A program made the position numbers and the translations under genes. From positions 25,916,715 through 25,980,714 of the forward strand of contig NC_088880.1 in assembly GCF_032884065.1 (NCBI RefSeq): 64,000 bases of DNA. The letters are read 5' to 3'. The DNA is from Artemia franciscana. Its lineage: Eukaryota > Arthropoda > Branchiopoda > Anostraca > Artemiidae. The notes beneath the pieces are model-generated. The model saw only the letters and a program-made list of their open reading frames with translations. It was not told the DNA's origin and did no database searches. Below are positions 1 to 11,543 of this stretch, one piece after another; within the stretch, counting starts at the first letter, position 1; every line of letters starts with the position of its first letter.

Positions 1-385
1 TCTCCAGAATCAAGTCCTGTTGTTTGCGAACAGCAGCTACAGGGTGGGGAATATTCTTCAACAGAAATAATAAGTCGGTCGTTTGTGATGATATACAGGG
101 TGTTTTTTAAACATTCTTTAATATTTGAAGCGGTGAAGCAGAGACACGGACCTACACAAATGAGGTGTGGCCAAAAGCAAGGAATAATTGCGAATGTCTT
201 TAACTGAGCATAAGCAACAGTATTAATGGCACTTTCACTCGGACGAAGGGCAGCATGGATAATAGAGTCTGGCCCAACTAAACTTCGTGCTTTTATCATA
301 TCTTCCTCGGTTCCAAGAGTTTTCAGCTCAGGTGACCTCATACTTTGGTCGTAAGTAGGCGGGGCTGTTGAAACAGAAGACTTCA
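1..385 (-). pseudogene. 5' part of a small PH-like protein gene, copy A
   Basis: Reading leftward from the ATG at 385-383 gives a frame open to the window edge, starting MKSSVSTAPPTYDQSMRS. It carries a PPTY motif near residue 9. A hydrophobic Cys/Trp-rich stretch (CFWPHLICVGPCLCF) lies near residues 75-90, and a strand-rich part (TLYIITNDRLIISVEEYSPP) follows. The layout of a short Pro-rich head, a hydrophobic Cys cluster and a PH-like beta domain resembles small uncharacterised PH-like proteins, but the family was not identified. Copy B carries the fuller version at 9844-10666. Whether it is a live host gene, a retrocopy or cargo of a mobile unit cannot be decided here. No intron is visible in the part present. 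Confidence 0.5.
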
Positions 386-3300
386 TGTTGCTGTTAGACC
401 TAAAAAGTACTAATATTTTTAATCATTCAAATTACATCATAACAATGATAATAAAAAGACGAAGATAACACTCAAAGAGGATTGCTCCAGAATCAAATAC
501 TTCACGGTAAGGAAAAGAGGGTGTGGGCTTACAAAATGAGTTTTAAGCCAAAATTATTTAATCTAGCCCAAAAAGAAGAGTGTTCTTCAATTGGGGAGAA
601 ATTTACCCCTTATCCTGCCTAATATGGAACTAAATATAAGTAATGGGAACTCTTATCTATCTAGTATCTTATCTTCCTGCCATTTTTTTGTGATAATTAA
701 CATCTATTTAAAGCTAGGTTAGCTTCATTCAAGCTAGGTCAAGTTTCATTAACCATACTAAGATATCTAACTAACGCGTGCACGCCCAAGACTTAACCAT
801 ACTCTCATGGTACAATGAGCGTATGACAACAAATTAAAAAAAAATTAATTTTCCTTGTTATTAGACTGTTTATTATTTATTTCTTTTTTGCGTAGTTTTA
901 TTGTTTGTTTCTTAAATTTATTGTTTTTTATTGTTTTTGTTTCCTAAGTTTAATTTTAAGCCTTTTTTAAAGGTTTTTTTCTTACTTTCCCTCCTGAATA
1001 CTTGATAAGCTGATTTAAAAACAAGAAATGACTACAACTGAATTGCTATTATTTTGTGTCTAAGAAAATCAGTTACGATTTTATGGTAATTTAATTGAAC
1101 AAAGAATCAGCTTTTGATGATGCAGTTTTTTATTGAATTTGTTGTATTTCTGCAATCAATTGATTTCAGCTTAAAATAATACCAAAACAAAGCACTGTTA
1201 TTATAATTAAATTCACTACCAGTTTTGAGGAAGTGCTGTAGCCAAATAGGTGGGGTATTAGCCATTCCCAGCAAAAACATATTCGAAGACCTTTCCTAAA
1301 TTCAAAAGAATTGAATAGGACCCCCCTTCAAACAGCGCTGAAAATTTTCAACCTTTTTAGTCTTCAGAATGTCTTTTACAGCCTTTTGGATGTTTATAAA
1401 GTCCAAAATGATGGACAATTATTTTTGTCACATCAAAAGGGCTCTAGAACTTTTAATTTCTGGTGAAATGAGCCCTCTCTCGATATTTTAGAGTCATTGG
1501 TCGGATTTTTTCTTTGAATTAAAAAATTATAAACAATATTCTGTGACTACGGGCTAACCCTACTCAGTGACAGGAGTTACGAAATGGTAACTAGAAGAAA
1601 TGTCAAATATCGACGGTAAAATATTAGAGCAGCTGTGATTGCAGAGGGTAAAATACTTGAAGTTCATTGTAGTTCAACCCCAAACGCATTCCTCTCTTCC
1701 CTACACCCTCAACGACCAGTTATAAACTGCCTGAATAAAGCGACCTATTACTTCTTAAACTGTTTCTCCTCCAAGTATGAAACAGGACATTTTTCAAAAA
1801 TAGGTACTCGTCCCGAAGGGTATTCTAAGTTGGTCCCCTGCAAAATAACTCCTCTATATCTTCTATCATAATTTCAATGCGAGTTCAGGAGAAATTCCGG
1901 AGGGATAAAGCCAGATGTAAGTTTCCCTCCAATGTTTATTTTTCGTCTTCCCTTTTTCATAACAGAAACATTTCGTTCCAGGGATGGTTTTAAGGTGATT
2001 TGGAAGTTTGATACAAAATCAAACAAAAAGAAAGAATCATATCCAAGCATGGGGAAAGCAGGGGACTTAGTAGAGAGGTTTTTACAGCTATGATCGCGAT
2101 CTTAAAAAGACTAGAAAGGAATTCTTTATAGAAGTATGGAATCTATTTAAAGCACTTTTAATATAAGGCGTAATGTTTGTTTATGACTTTGAACACAGTG
2201 ATTAGCTGTTTTGTTTTATCTAAATATTTATTTTAACAAGGATAATCTGTTTATTTGAATTAGCCAAAGCATTTCACACTTTCAATAATTGTATGCACAG
2301 GGATGAATAAGCCATGCATGGTACTGCACAGTGGAGCTGCACTATGCATGGCACACCCTCAAGTGGTGTTTTCAAGATTTACACCAGGTGGTGAGGAGCG
2401 GGTCACCTCTCGCAATCACCGAAAAACTGTTAAAAAGTATTAAGGCTTCCATATCATAATAATTTTTTAGTTCATATTATAACTGTTTATTTTCAAAACA
2501 CATTACACCCAAAAAGGCCAGACAACCCTCAAAAAAATCTTCCATCAATAAACCTGTTTTGAGCTGTTAGGAAATACATTTTTTTTTTTAAATTTAATGA
2601 ATCGGTTAATAATGTTGAGACGGCTACATGCTAGTGAGGTCGTGAACTCTTTTACCCACTCAATCTACATTTCACTAGCAGCTACGTGTAATAGGTGTAA
2701 TGAGATGTTCGTTTCGAGATGTACACCATGTGGTGAGAAGTGGGCAACCCCTTAGTTAAAGCTGTGGAGCTAAATCACTCAGCAGCATCAGCTTAAGTTT
2801 CAATATTAAGGGTTAAGTTTTGGAAAAAGGTTTTGAGTCTTAACATCAAGTTCTAAGTGTTTTAATAGTCACCTAAGTTTTTTTTACGAGTTTCAGGAAC
2901 AACGGAACAAGACCGTTGTGCATAAGAACGTTGTCTCAAAACAAGAACGTTGTCTCAAATTTGGAGTGCCATATAATACTTATCGTACATGTAACATTAT
3001 TTTTTGAGCAGAAGGTAAAAAGAAGACTAGAATATTGCAAAGTATTCATATTGAACTATAGCTAATGTACATAAATAAAGGTCATAGTCTGTTGGCCTCT
3101 TAAGTATTAACATGAACGAATAGCTAAGATCCTTACTCTAAAGTAAGGATTTCAGCGCATAATCAAAATGAAAACCATACCTCAAATGTTTCAGTTCAAT
3201 GATTTTGTTCGCTTGAATTTCGACTGATTTTTCAACTTCTGCTTATTGCATTACTTGGCTTTGTTTACTCAGCTTATCTTATCGTAATATGTAGGATTGG

Positions 3301-3480
3301 AAATAGTGACTACATACACTAGTTGACATCATACACATTTACAGATTAGATCACCAAAAAAGTGGTGATATTTCCCTTGGAAATGTTTTTCTGTTGGGAA
3401 ATGTTCATCTTTACTTATGGCGCTAGACATGGCTACCAACCTATCCTACCCTCCCTCACACTACTCTCTTTGTAACACTG
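386..3480. other. Non-coding part of duplication copy A
   Basis: No convincing gene is present. Most of the stretch recurs at 10667-10711 and 15227-17350. About 1390-1530 is a decayed fragment of the dispersed family that is complete at 42439-44122 and 48410-50113. The stretch around 2640-2830 recurs in copy B, where it has gone through a further local duplication. Confidence 0.6.
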
Positions 3481-5870
3481 CTAAGTTGTAGGGAACAATT
3501 GATGGAAGACAACAATTTTAGCAAAAGATATAGGCCTATTAATTATATTTTATTAGACGGTGTTTTATGGAATGAAAAATTCAAATAGCTGATTGATTTT
3601 GGTGAGGGAGCGTTGACTTCCCGTTTTCTGGTGTACATCTCGCAACACCACAAGTTCCGCATAATTCCACCACGTTTGGTACCTGTCTCAAAATGTTTTG
3701 GAGTGAGAGCGGTGCCATAGACTTTGACTTATTAAAAAAAAAAGTCCAATTCAAGGTCAAGGAACCATTACAGTAAGGTTTACTGTCCACAAGGAGTGGG
3801 CGTTATTCTTTAGACATTATTACTCTGCGGACCTTTTCTTTTTTTATGAAAAAAATAGTTTTCTCTCAGAATTTTTAACGGAATCCTGATTCGTTTGAAT
3901 TATTTCGACCGTTTCGTTAAAACGAAAATGAAAATAAATTTTTGACTTTTTGAACCTGAACAAACTTTGCTTCGATTTTGAAAAGTCGACTTCTTGTTGT
4001 GGCACTCAGCTATGACTATAATCGACTTATTGAAACTGAAGGCCCATACAAGCGACAAATAATACAGGCTATATATGACACTTTGAAGAGAAGGTCATTA
4101 ATAACTCATGTGCTACAATTTTACTTCACATAACCAGAAACTAAACTATTGTTAAGTTTTTGTGACACAAATTCGAATGAAAAATCCTGTCTGCTGGTTC
4201 TTCTAAAATGAAATTAGACAGACACAATTCTAAGGGACGAAATTAGGCAAAAAGTTGACCAGTAGTATATTCTACCCAAGGTTTTTAGGGGCTAGTGCTA
4301 TGAAAGACATCATAAAAAAGGAGAACGACCTTGTCAATTTGTTCTGATTTTTTCCTCTCTTCCAACAGTTTTGTATTATGATAATATTGAATTAAATAAT
4401 ATAAAACGGGCTATGTAGGACACCTTGATGAGAATACCATTAATAACTCTTGTTCTACAATTGTACTTCAGATCAGTGGAAAAAACAAATTTGAATGGAA
4501 AATCCTGTCTGTTGCTTCCTTTAAAGTGAATTTCAACAGACACAATTCTAAGGGAAGAAACTATGTTAAAAATCAACCAGTAGCATATTCTGCCCAAGGC
4601 TTTTAGGGGTATAGTGCTGTGAAAGACATGGTAAGAAAAGGAGAACAAATTTGTCAGTTCCTTCCGATTTTTTCTTCTTTTCATATAGTTTTGTATAATG
4701 TTAATATTTGTACCACTGTACTCAGTTGTAAGGAAGGTATTCACATTCAAAGACGAAAATTTGAGGTCATAAAAGCCCAATTTCATCGGCAAATGAGCCA
4801 ATATTGCTATGTTAGCTCCCCTGCCCCCCGCTTGTGTTTTGAATATGAGAAAGTTTAGTTTGAAAAAAGACTGGTAAATTGTGTCAAAAATAATGTTAAG
4901 CAAAACGTTTTGCACGATATTTCGCACGTGTAATCTACGACTAGTCTTAATCCTCAATCATCCAAAAGTATACGGTACTCTGCTTGTTTCTGATGCTTCT
5001 GATTTACTGGCAGTTTCTGATTCGTCCACAAATTCTGATTCTTTGACATCGCCAGAGTTAGGTTTTTTGTCAGGGGGGGGGGGAACAAGCACCAAGAGCA
5101 TGCCACCCGAGGTGCTTGCCTCCTATAGCCCCTTAGACTTGGCCCTGGTCGTCGGTCTTGGGCTAAGGACGCTACAGTGTAAAAGAAGACCAGCATATGA
5201 GAGCGACTATAAATCGCGATGATCTTAACAGTTGTTACTAAGTCTCCTTTCTTTAAAGTGACTACGAATTTCCCATTGGAAACTCTTTCAGACGTACTGA
5301 AAGGAGTATCTATAGCTATAAACCAAAAATTAGAGTAAAACAGCTATGGCAAGGCTTTTTGACATGATAACTTCTTAGTGATGGACTAGTGAGAGCAAGC
5401 ATTTCCTGACAGATTATTCACGTCTCTATCGCAGCTTGTGAGCATATCACAAACACATTCTCGAGTGTCTATTAAGCATTATTTCGGTTAACATAAATTT
5501 TCTTAAACTAACGTTGGAAAAGAGCGACATATCCAAAAATTGTCATTTTTTAAATATTTAGTACTCTAATAAAACGAGTGAGCTCCGAATAATATTTTTG
5601 TTCCCAGAGACAATGATTCCTCCTCCCTCCTGGGACTACTTTTGGTAGAAAGGGCAGAGATATGATTGTCATTTTAAAGACGACAGCGATTAATCAGCAC
5701 TCTTAGATCTTTAAACGAAAGATGCAGTCTCTCTGAATCTCAAAACTAGATGTTTTTCCAAACATAGGAAAAATAAGCTCTAAGGGCTGTGAGAAGTCTA
5801 AAAATGAACGAAACAATCTTGAAGTTGCCAATCAAAGGTCAATCTTAACCTTTCCGGTAAACTAATTTGG
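3481..5870. other. Private stretch of copy A with a tandem duplication
   Basis: No gene is supported. About 4060-4385 and 4390-4710 are two diverged copies of one unit (period about 318 bases, anchored at 4221 and 4539). A 193-codon open frame on the minus strand (4957-4376) falls on this repeat and looks accidental. An 11-base G run sits at 5073-5083. Confidence 0.6.
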
Positions 5871-8225
5871 AGTGCCGCGTTTGACTTTTTGTCAGTGCAG
5901 TGAAAATTATAAAAAAGCATGATGAAGTCGCGAAGAGAGCAGCCCAGTTTTTTCCAGGAAAACGACATTATGAAAGAAAATGAGATTCTATGGGAAAAAG
6001 CGAACTGTCCTTTATAGCAAAGAAGGTTGCTGTGAGTGACAATGACAACGACAATGTGTAGGAAATGATCAAACTAATACAGACTTGCCATGACGATAAA
6101 GTTACTCTGCCTACATTCCTTATTTTTGGTCTAAAAGAAGTCCCCTCAATCCCAGGTGAAATTACAGCACATGTTACACGGAAGATTACGGCAATGTGCA
6201 ATAAATTGGTCATTTTGATGGAACATAACTTCTCGAAAAGCCTACAAATTACGAAAACGAACAGTCTGATGTCTGAACATGTCTGAACAGTCTGAGTTTG
6301 TACCCACCTTCAAGCTTTTAGGTTAAGTTCTTAAAAAAAGTAGCCTCTCAAAGGGTTATCGTCGGCGGAGATTTTAACGTAGATCTAAGAAACGCGATGT
6401 CTCCCTGGTAGCAACTCTTTTGGGGCTGTGTTCCTTCCGACTGTTGTGCCTGGCCTAAAAGTGATAAATTTTCATATATTGGGCTGTTATCCTCAACCTC
6501 TAACATAGAACATGTTGTTGTTTTGTTCAGTAGTCACTAGGTCAAAGTTACAAAAAAGGATTCTATTCGGACCCCCTTCCCATCTCTACTTGCTTTCTAT
6601 CATCCCTGCCTATGGCTGAAAATAAAGAATCGCATTGGTTTTTATACTGAGATTGGAAAAATGTATCGAGAGAGACTTTCTGTAGAGTCTGTGAAGAGAC
6701 ACTGAGCAAAATCAAAGTGCTTTTCAATCTTTTATGCGATCATGCTGTTGTGCCTCAAATTGAAAAGAATACCTCAATTGACCTCACATCCTACTTGGCA
6801 CAAATAAATTCCGGGCTGAAACTTGCTCAAATAAGAGCTGTTCCTCTTCGATGTGTTCGTAAAAAGTCTCAGGTCGAAGACTGGTCAAAAAACGGAGCTC
6901 TAGTAAATGAGCGTAATTCTGCTAAGCTCTAGCTTTCGATTTAAAATGATTATGGTCGCCCGTGAGATGGCTTAGTAAATGACCTGAGGCTCCATACGAA
7001 ACAAAAATGTGATCGGTGTTGTTAAATACCACTCCAAACTCTGGAAGTAGAATAAGCCTGCAAAAGCCAACAGTACCAGTGTGACTGAAAAAAAAGTGGG
7101 AAGAATATTTCGAGAGCGAGTTTACGGTACCCGACAGAAGCAAAGAGGTGCTTAATGAAAAACGACTACACCTTGTTCTTTCAAATAAGACGAAATCTTT
7201 ACTATTTGTGTCGCCAAGTGCTGTTCACTCTTTGATTCTAAAATTAAGAGACGAAATCTTCTTCTGGTGTTGATTTTATTTCAGCAAAGTACCTGTAACT
7301 TGCAGTTCCTTTAATCGAGCAACATATAGCTCTAATGTTTCACATGATCCTGGTCCACGGTGTAATCCCAATGCAATTTTGAATCGGACGAATAAATCCC
7401 GACCTTAAAAAGGGCAAGAAAGACGCTTCCATGTACAGCCCTTATCGTCCCCTTTACCGTCTCGTGTACTATGTTTAAGCTCTTCAAGTCATTTACGATA
7501 AAAGACATTGAAGTAAAATGTTCCACCCCATCTCGCCAGCATGGGTCCCAGCGAGGCTTAAGTAGAGATCACGCTTTCTTTCTAGTTGTAAATGTGCTAA
7601 AGGATATTGAGGACGAAATGATTTCTTGATTCTATGTGCCCTTGATGTTGCAAAGCCTTTTACTCGGATATGTTTGACCAGGTTTCACGTGAGGCCCATA
7701 TGAAAAGTGCAAATATCGTGGAAATTATTTGTATAAGATATATGTATAGAAATCTGAAAGTTAAAATTAACGATGGTAGTCTGCTATTTCTGAGCTTGTA
7801 ATTTCTACGCCAAGGAGCTCAGACTTCTCCAGCTTTGTTCAATAATTGTGTTGCTGGTGCTCAGTATAAACTGAACTATACATTTATCTTCAAAGGAGTT
7901 GATCTCTCAAAAATTACGTTTGTGGATGACTTACTGAACCCTTCCTGCACTTTCCAAGGATGCTCTTCGACTTTTGAGCTTTTCCAAGAAGAGTATAAGC
8001 ACACTGGTTTGAGGTTTATTACTTATAAAACAGTTCTTCTGCCATTTAACTATAAAGGATATCAAAGTTTATTAAGTCTATCTGGCCTTGAAGATCCTTC
8101 TGATAGCATCTTTGCTTATCTGGGCATGCCCATTGGAGCAAATCTGAAAGAAACTATTTCGTATAGCACAACATTTCGTATAGCACAACTATTTCGTATT
8201 TATTTCGTAGAATTTATTTTCTGAA
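5870..8225 (+). pseudogene. Decayed LINE, copy A (ORF1 end, endonuclease, reverse transcriptase)
   Basis: Conceptual translation, with stops and frame changes, shows LINE protein pieces in the expected order. An ORF1-like stretch lies at about 6065-6290. An endonuclease motif (VIVGGDFN) is near 6355, the reverse-transcriptase entry region (SPYRP) near 7440, and a catalytic-region match near 7910 where the usual FADD reads FVDD. PIGANLKET follows near 8135. The element is dead. The same LINE is present in copy B at 17390-18960, and a related 3' end lies on the minus strand at 57852-58500. The clade (CR1/Jockey-like) cannot be fixed by eye. Confidence 0.75.
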
Positions 8226-8392
8226 TTATAACATTAGAAATAGATTGCTGGTCCAGCTGTATAGGGCGTAGTTCCATTGGATGGAAAGGACTCTTTGGAA
8301 CCCTAATCGGGGCAAAATCATTAGAATATAAAAGTATTTTGAAAAAAAAATACCTTGAACAAAAAAGCAATCCCCCAAAAAAATTCTTAAAT

Positions 8393-8665
8393 TCTTATGT
8401 AACGCTGAAGTGTGTACCGTCATTACGTAACATACCACGCATGTGCTGTCATAACGTAACACCCCACGTGCGCACTGTCATTCCGTAACACTCACTTTTG
8501 CCCCCCATCATTAGTTAATATTGGCCTGTAAGATTGCGCCATATCCCCCATGTGCACCGTCACTAAGTAATACCCCATGTCTGCGCTGCCATTACGCAAC
8601 ACCCTTGTATTCACCGCCATTACGTGACAACCACATATGCACCGTGTTCCGTTACAAGCGGGGCC
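8393..8665. repeat. Degenerate minisatellite, unit about 28 bases
   Basis: The unit, roughly CACCGTCATTACGTAACACC plus a variable CCCATGTG-like tail, recurs about eight or nine times with substitutions. The core TACGTAAC is a near-palindrome. No spacer regularity or cas-like gene is present, so it is a minisatellite and not a CRISPR array. Confidence 0.7.
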
Positions 8666-8744
8666 CCCATGGGCCCCAGGTCTAGCTTTTCACGAGAGAC
8701 AGCTTCACTCCCAATAAATCCATCTGTCATACAAGATAAATAGG

Positions 8745-8940
8745 GCAAATTTTCTCAGGCTCGTAACTTTTGATGGGTAAGACTAAACTTGATGAAACTT
8801 ATATATTTAAAATCAGCATTAAAATGCAATTCTTTTGATGTAGCTATTGATATCAAAATTCAATTTTTTATAGTTTTGGTTACTATTGAGCCGGGTCGCT
8901 CCTTACTACAGTTCGTTACCACGAACTGTTTGATTTACTG
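8745..8940 (+). repeat. 3' fragment of the 1.7-kb foldback-ended family
   Basis: The sequence matches 43935-44122 and the reverse complement of 48410-48600. It ends in the family's terminal hairpin (ACAGTTCGT, TACC, ACGAACTGT) near 8910-8931. Confidence 0.8.
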
Positions 8941-8999
8941 AAGAGTCACCTAGTTCAAGCTAGTAATTCTGGATAATCAAGATTTGAAAAAAAAAAATC

Positions 9000-9840
9000 T
9001 TTTGGTAAAGGAAGTAGTTTAATTGTTGGATTCTTTAGCGCAAGAGTCTCTACTCTAGATAGGGGCTGCAGGGGACTTCAGAGAGTTATTCCCAAAACAA
9101 AAATTCAAGGTTTAGTGACTTTTTCGAAAATTTTTCATAATCTTCATACAAATTGTCTGTTCTGCATTTTTAAATCTTGAGCATCCCAACCCCCCATCCA
9201 CCCCTCTACCCAAAAATTATTGTGTATTTCCTTGATATGAGTCACTCTCAAAATATGTATATTTTAATTAATATTATTAAAATTAAATAGTTATACCATA
9301 AAACTGAATGCCAAACAGAGGAAAAAATATACTTGATTGATGTAGTACATGAATTGATCGATGTTTTAGGAAGAAAGTACCTGATTGAGATAAGGACTGC
9401 AAGGGACTTCAGGGTGGTGCCTCAAAAGCAAAATCCAAGGTTCAGTGACCTCTTTATTATTTTTATATTCTTCATATTAATTACCTGTCTTCCAAGTCTT
9501 TATATCTTGTGTGTCTCTCCCCCTCCCTGAGCCAAAAATTTAACTTACACTTAAATATGTATATTTTAAAGAACTTCTTTGTCATAGACAAGGTCAATGA
9601 GTAGTGAATTATTTTTAGAGGTAAATTTTAAAAATACCCTCCCCCCTCTCCTCAAGAAAAGAAAAAAACAACCAAATATTAATATACCAAATCGGTTAAT
9701 GTTTATTTTTCTTGCTGATTAATGTGCAAGTAAAAAGTTTAAGCTATCCATTCCCTAAATTGTATTTACAATATTTAAGAACAAAAATAAAACATATTTC
9801 ATTTTAAAAGAAAATCGAAAGCTTCTTGTTAGGAATTTAG
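9000..9840. repeat. Tandem duplication, period about 331, in otherwise blank DNA
   Basis: About 9060-9280 and 9391-9580 are two diverged copies of one unit. The shared landmark GGGACTTCAG is near 9072 and again near 9403, and both copies end in an ATATGTATATTTTAA-like stretch. Nothing gene-like is seen up to 9840. Confidence 0.6.
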
Positions 9841-9843
9841 TGT

Positions 9844-10666
9844 TTAAAAGAAAACCAGTATTCTATCGTTCGAGCTCAAATCTGACGCACAGTTCACTTC
9901 TGCATTAATGTCAGCTAGTTTGAACATCAAAGATAGATGGTTAGGAATATTAAGGCGTCCTCTTATTTCATTTTGGAACTCTTGCCACCTCTGTGGATCA
10001 TCACCTAAATTAATAATGGAGAAGCTGTTTGGAGAATTATAAGCCGCGACAAAGATCCTCTTCTGAACTTCCGGCTGAGATTCAATTGGCTGCTGAATAG
10101 TTACTTGTCTACTTCCAACTTTCTTGTTGCTTCGTCTAAGCTCTCGGATCAAATCTGCTACTTCTGCTGGATTATCAACAATCAGAAGTGCTGTCGTTGA
10201 CACGAACTGTATCATGACTTTAGATACCCTAAATATCGTACAGCCTTGGCCTCTGTTATCCACTGCTACTTCCACAATAGTATTCTCCAGAATCAAGGCC
10301 TGTTGTTTGCGAACAGCAGCCACAGGGTGGGGAGTAGTCATCAACAGAAATAATAAATCGGTCGCTTGTGATGATATATAGGGTGTTTTTTAAACATTTT
10401 TTTATGTTTGAAGCTTCGTGTAAGCTACAGGGAAAACAAAGTAAAAATGGCCAAAAGCAAGGAATAATTGCGAATGTCTTTAACGGAGCATAAGCAACAG
10501 TATTAATGGCACTTTCACTCGGACGAAGGGCAGCATGGATAATAGTGTCTGGCCCAACTAAACTTCGTGCTTTTATCATATCTTCCTCGGTTCCAAGAGT
10601 TTTCAGCTCAGATGACCTCATACTTTGGTCGTAAGTAGGCGGGGCTGTTGAAACAGAAGACTTCAT
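9844..10666 (-). pseudogene. Small PH-like protein gene, copy B, frame-disrupted
   Basis: The ATG at 10666-10664 opens 'MKSSVSTAPPTYDQSMRSSE'. Near residues 75-90 there is a hydrophobic Cys/Trp/Pro stretch (IPCFWPFLLCFPC), then TLYIITSDRFIISVDDYSPP. Coding continues in a second frame from about 10300 down to 9844 (LENTIVEVAVDNRGQGCT, then a helical ADLIRELRRSNKK). The two halves overlap in different frames. A strand-rich core with an NRGQGC turn recalls PH-like domains, but no family is named with certainty. Copy A has the same frame relation at its edge, so the shift either predates the duplication or hides a short intron. The gene lies left of a Helitron that hit the shared downstream DNA. 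Confidence 0.5.
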
Positions 10667-10751
10667 GTTGATGTTAGGCCTAAAAAGTACTACTATTTTT
10701 AATCATTCAAATCTATATATATAAAAATAAGTTGTATGTATGTTTGACGAC

Positions 10752-10883
10752 TGACGTCATTATAAGGATTGAGCATTATGACGTCATGTATGTATTTTGT
10801 ATGTTTGTATATGACGTTATTATAAGTTGACGTCATTATAAGTATATAAGGATGTGTATATGACGTCATTGTAAGTATATAAG
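10752..10883 (+). promoter_or_regulatory. Helitron promoter: four TGACGTCA palindromes and a TATA box
   Basis: Perfect CRE/ATF-type palindromes lie at 10752-10759, 10779-10786, 10828-10835 and 10861-10868, with one near-match at 10812. A TATATAAG box follows at 10876-10883, about 40 bases before the first ATG (10923). The arrangement recurs at the starts of the Helitrons at 53969 and 56542. One TGACGTCA-plus-TATATAAGG module is also found near this element's 3' end at about 15009-15035. Confidence 0.7.
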
Positions 10884-10922
10884 GCTTGTGATTCAAAGAG
10901 AATAATTAGTATAAATCCTACA

Positions 10923-11537
10923 ATGGCAGAAGAAACAGCCGAGGAATCAAATCGTGCGAGAAATTTTAGTATAAATCCTACAATGGCAGAAGAAACAGCC
11001 GAGGAAGCGGCTCAAAGAGATAATGCCAAAAGGATTGCGGCTAAAAGAGAAAGTAACAAAAGAAAGCGTGCCGAGGAATCACAAGAACAACGTGAAAACA
11101 GGCTTGCGGCTCAAAGAGAAATTACCAAAAGAAATCGTGCCGAAGAATCACAAGAGCAACGTGAAAACAGGCTTGCGGCTCAAAGGGAACTTACAAAAAG
11201 AAAGCGTGCCGAGGAATCACAAGAGCAACGTGAAAACAGGCTTGCGGCTCAAAGAGAAATTACCGAAAAAAATCATGCCGAGGAATCACAAAAACAACGT
11301 GAAAACAGGCTCGCGGCTCAAAGAGATAATGCCAAAAGAAAGCGTGCCGAGGAATCACAAGAACAACGTGAAAACAGGCTTGAGGCTCAAAGAGATATTG
11401 CCAAAAGAAAGCGTGCCGAGGAATCACAAGAGCAACCTGAAAATTATCGCCTGGCATTCAGGTACAGCCCAGTCGATGATTATAGCTTGAGTAGATGGGT
11501 TCAAATCGGGACTATGTCTAAAATTTGTCCCTATTGA
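10923..11537 (+). CDS. Helitron N-terminal frame with 23-residue basic repeats
   Basis: This open frame of 204 codons begins in a short duplicated leader: ATG at 10923 and again in the same context at 10983. It then carries about six copies of a 69-base (23-residue) unit of the form RAEESQEQRENRLAAQRE plus a KR-rich end. Such Arg/Glu/Gln-rich repeats are typical of the N-terminal region of arthropod Helitron RepHel proteins. The rest of RepHel follows directly in another frame at 11544. Homogeneous repeats alternating basic clusters with a heptad-like EQRENRLAA suggest a helical, possibly DNA-binding array. That function is inferred. Confidence 0.75.
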   Translation: MAEETAEESNRARNFSINPTMAEETAEEAAQRDNAKRIAAKRESNKRKRAEESQEQRENRLAAQREITKRNRAEESQEQRENRLAAQRELTKRKRAEESQEQRENRLAAQREITEKNHAEESQKQRENRLAAQRDNAKRKRAEESQEQRENRLEAQRDIAKRKRAEESQEQPENYRLAFRYSPVDDYSLSRWVQIGTMSKICPY

Positions 11538-11543
11538 GAGGCC

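Larger units (their letters stand above)
1..8215 (+). repeat. Segmental duplication, copy A (left edge missing)
   Basis: Positions 1-431 match 10283-10711, and 432 to about 3435 match 15227 to about 17350. About 6950-8215 then match about 17395-18835. Order and orientation are the same throughout, and by eye about nine bases in ten agree. The copy starts beyond the window, because the gene at its left edge is cut. It holds the 5' part of a minus-strand gene, non-coding DNA and a LINE. Relative to copy B it lacks the Helitron and keeps about 3.5 kb (3435-6950). The LINE is continuous across the right end of that stretch, so a deletion in copy B is the simpler reading. Confidence 0.85.

Noticed and set aside
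4376-4957. 193-codon open frame on the minus strand, the longest in its area
   Set aside because: It lies across a diverged tandem duplication, has phenylalanine/isoleucine-rich low-information text, no homologue I recognise and no splice or promoter support.
11260-11457. Minus-strand and alternate-frame open stretches over the Helitron repeat block
   Set aside because: They mirror the 69-base repeat, which has no stops in several frames. Only the plus-strand frame from 10923 matches known Helitron protein.
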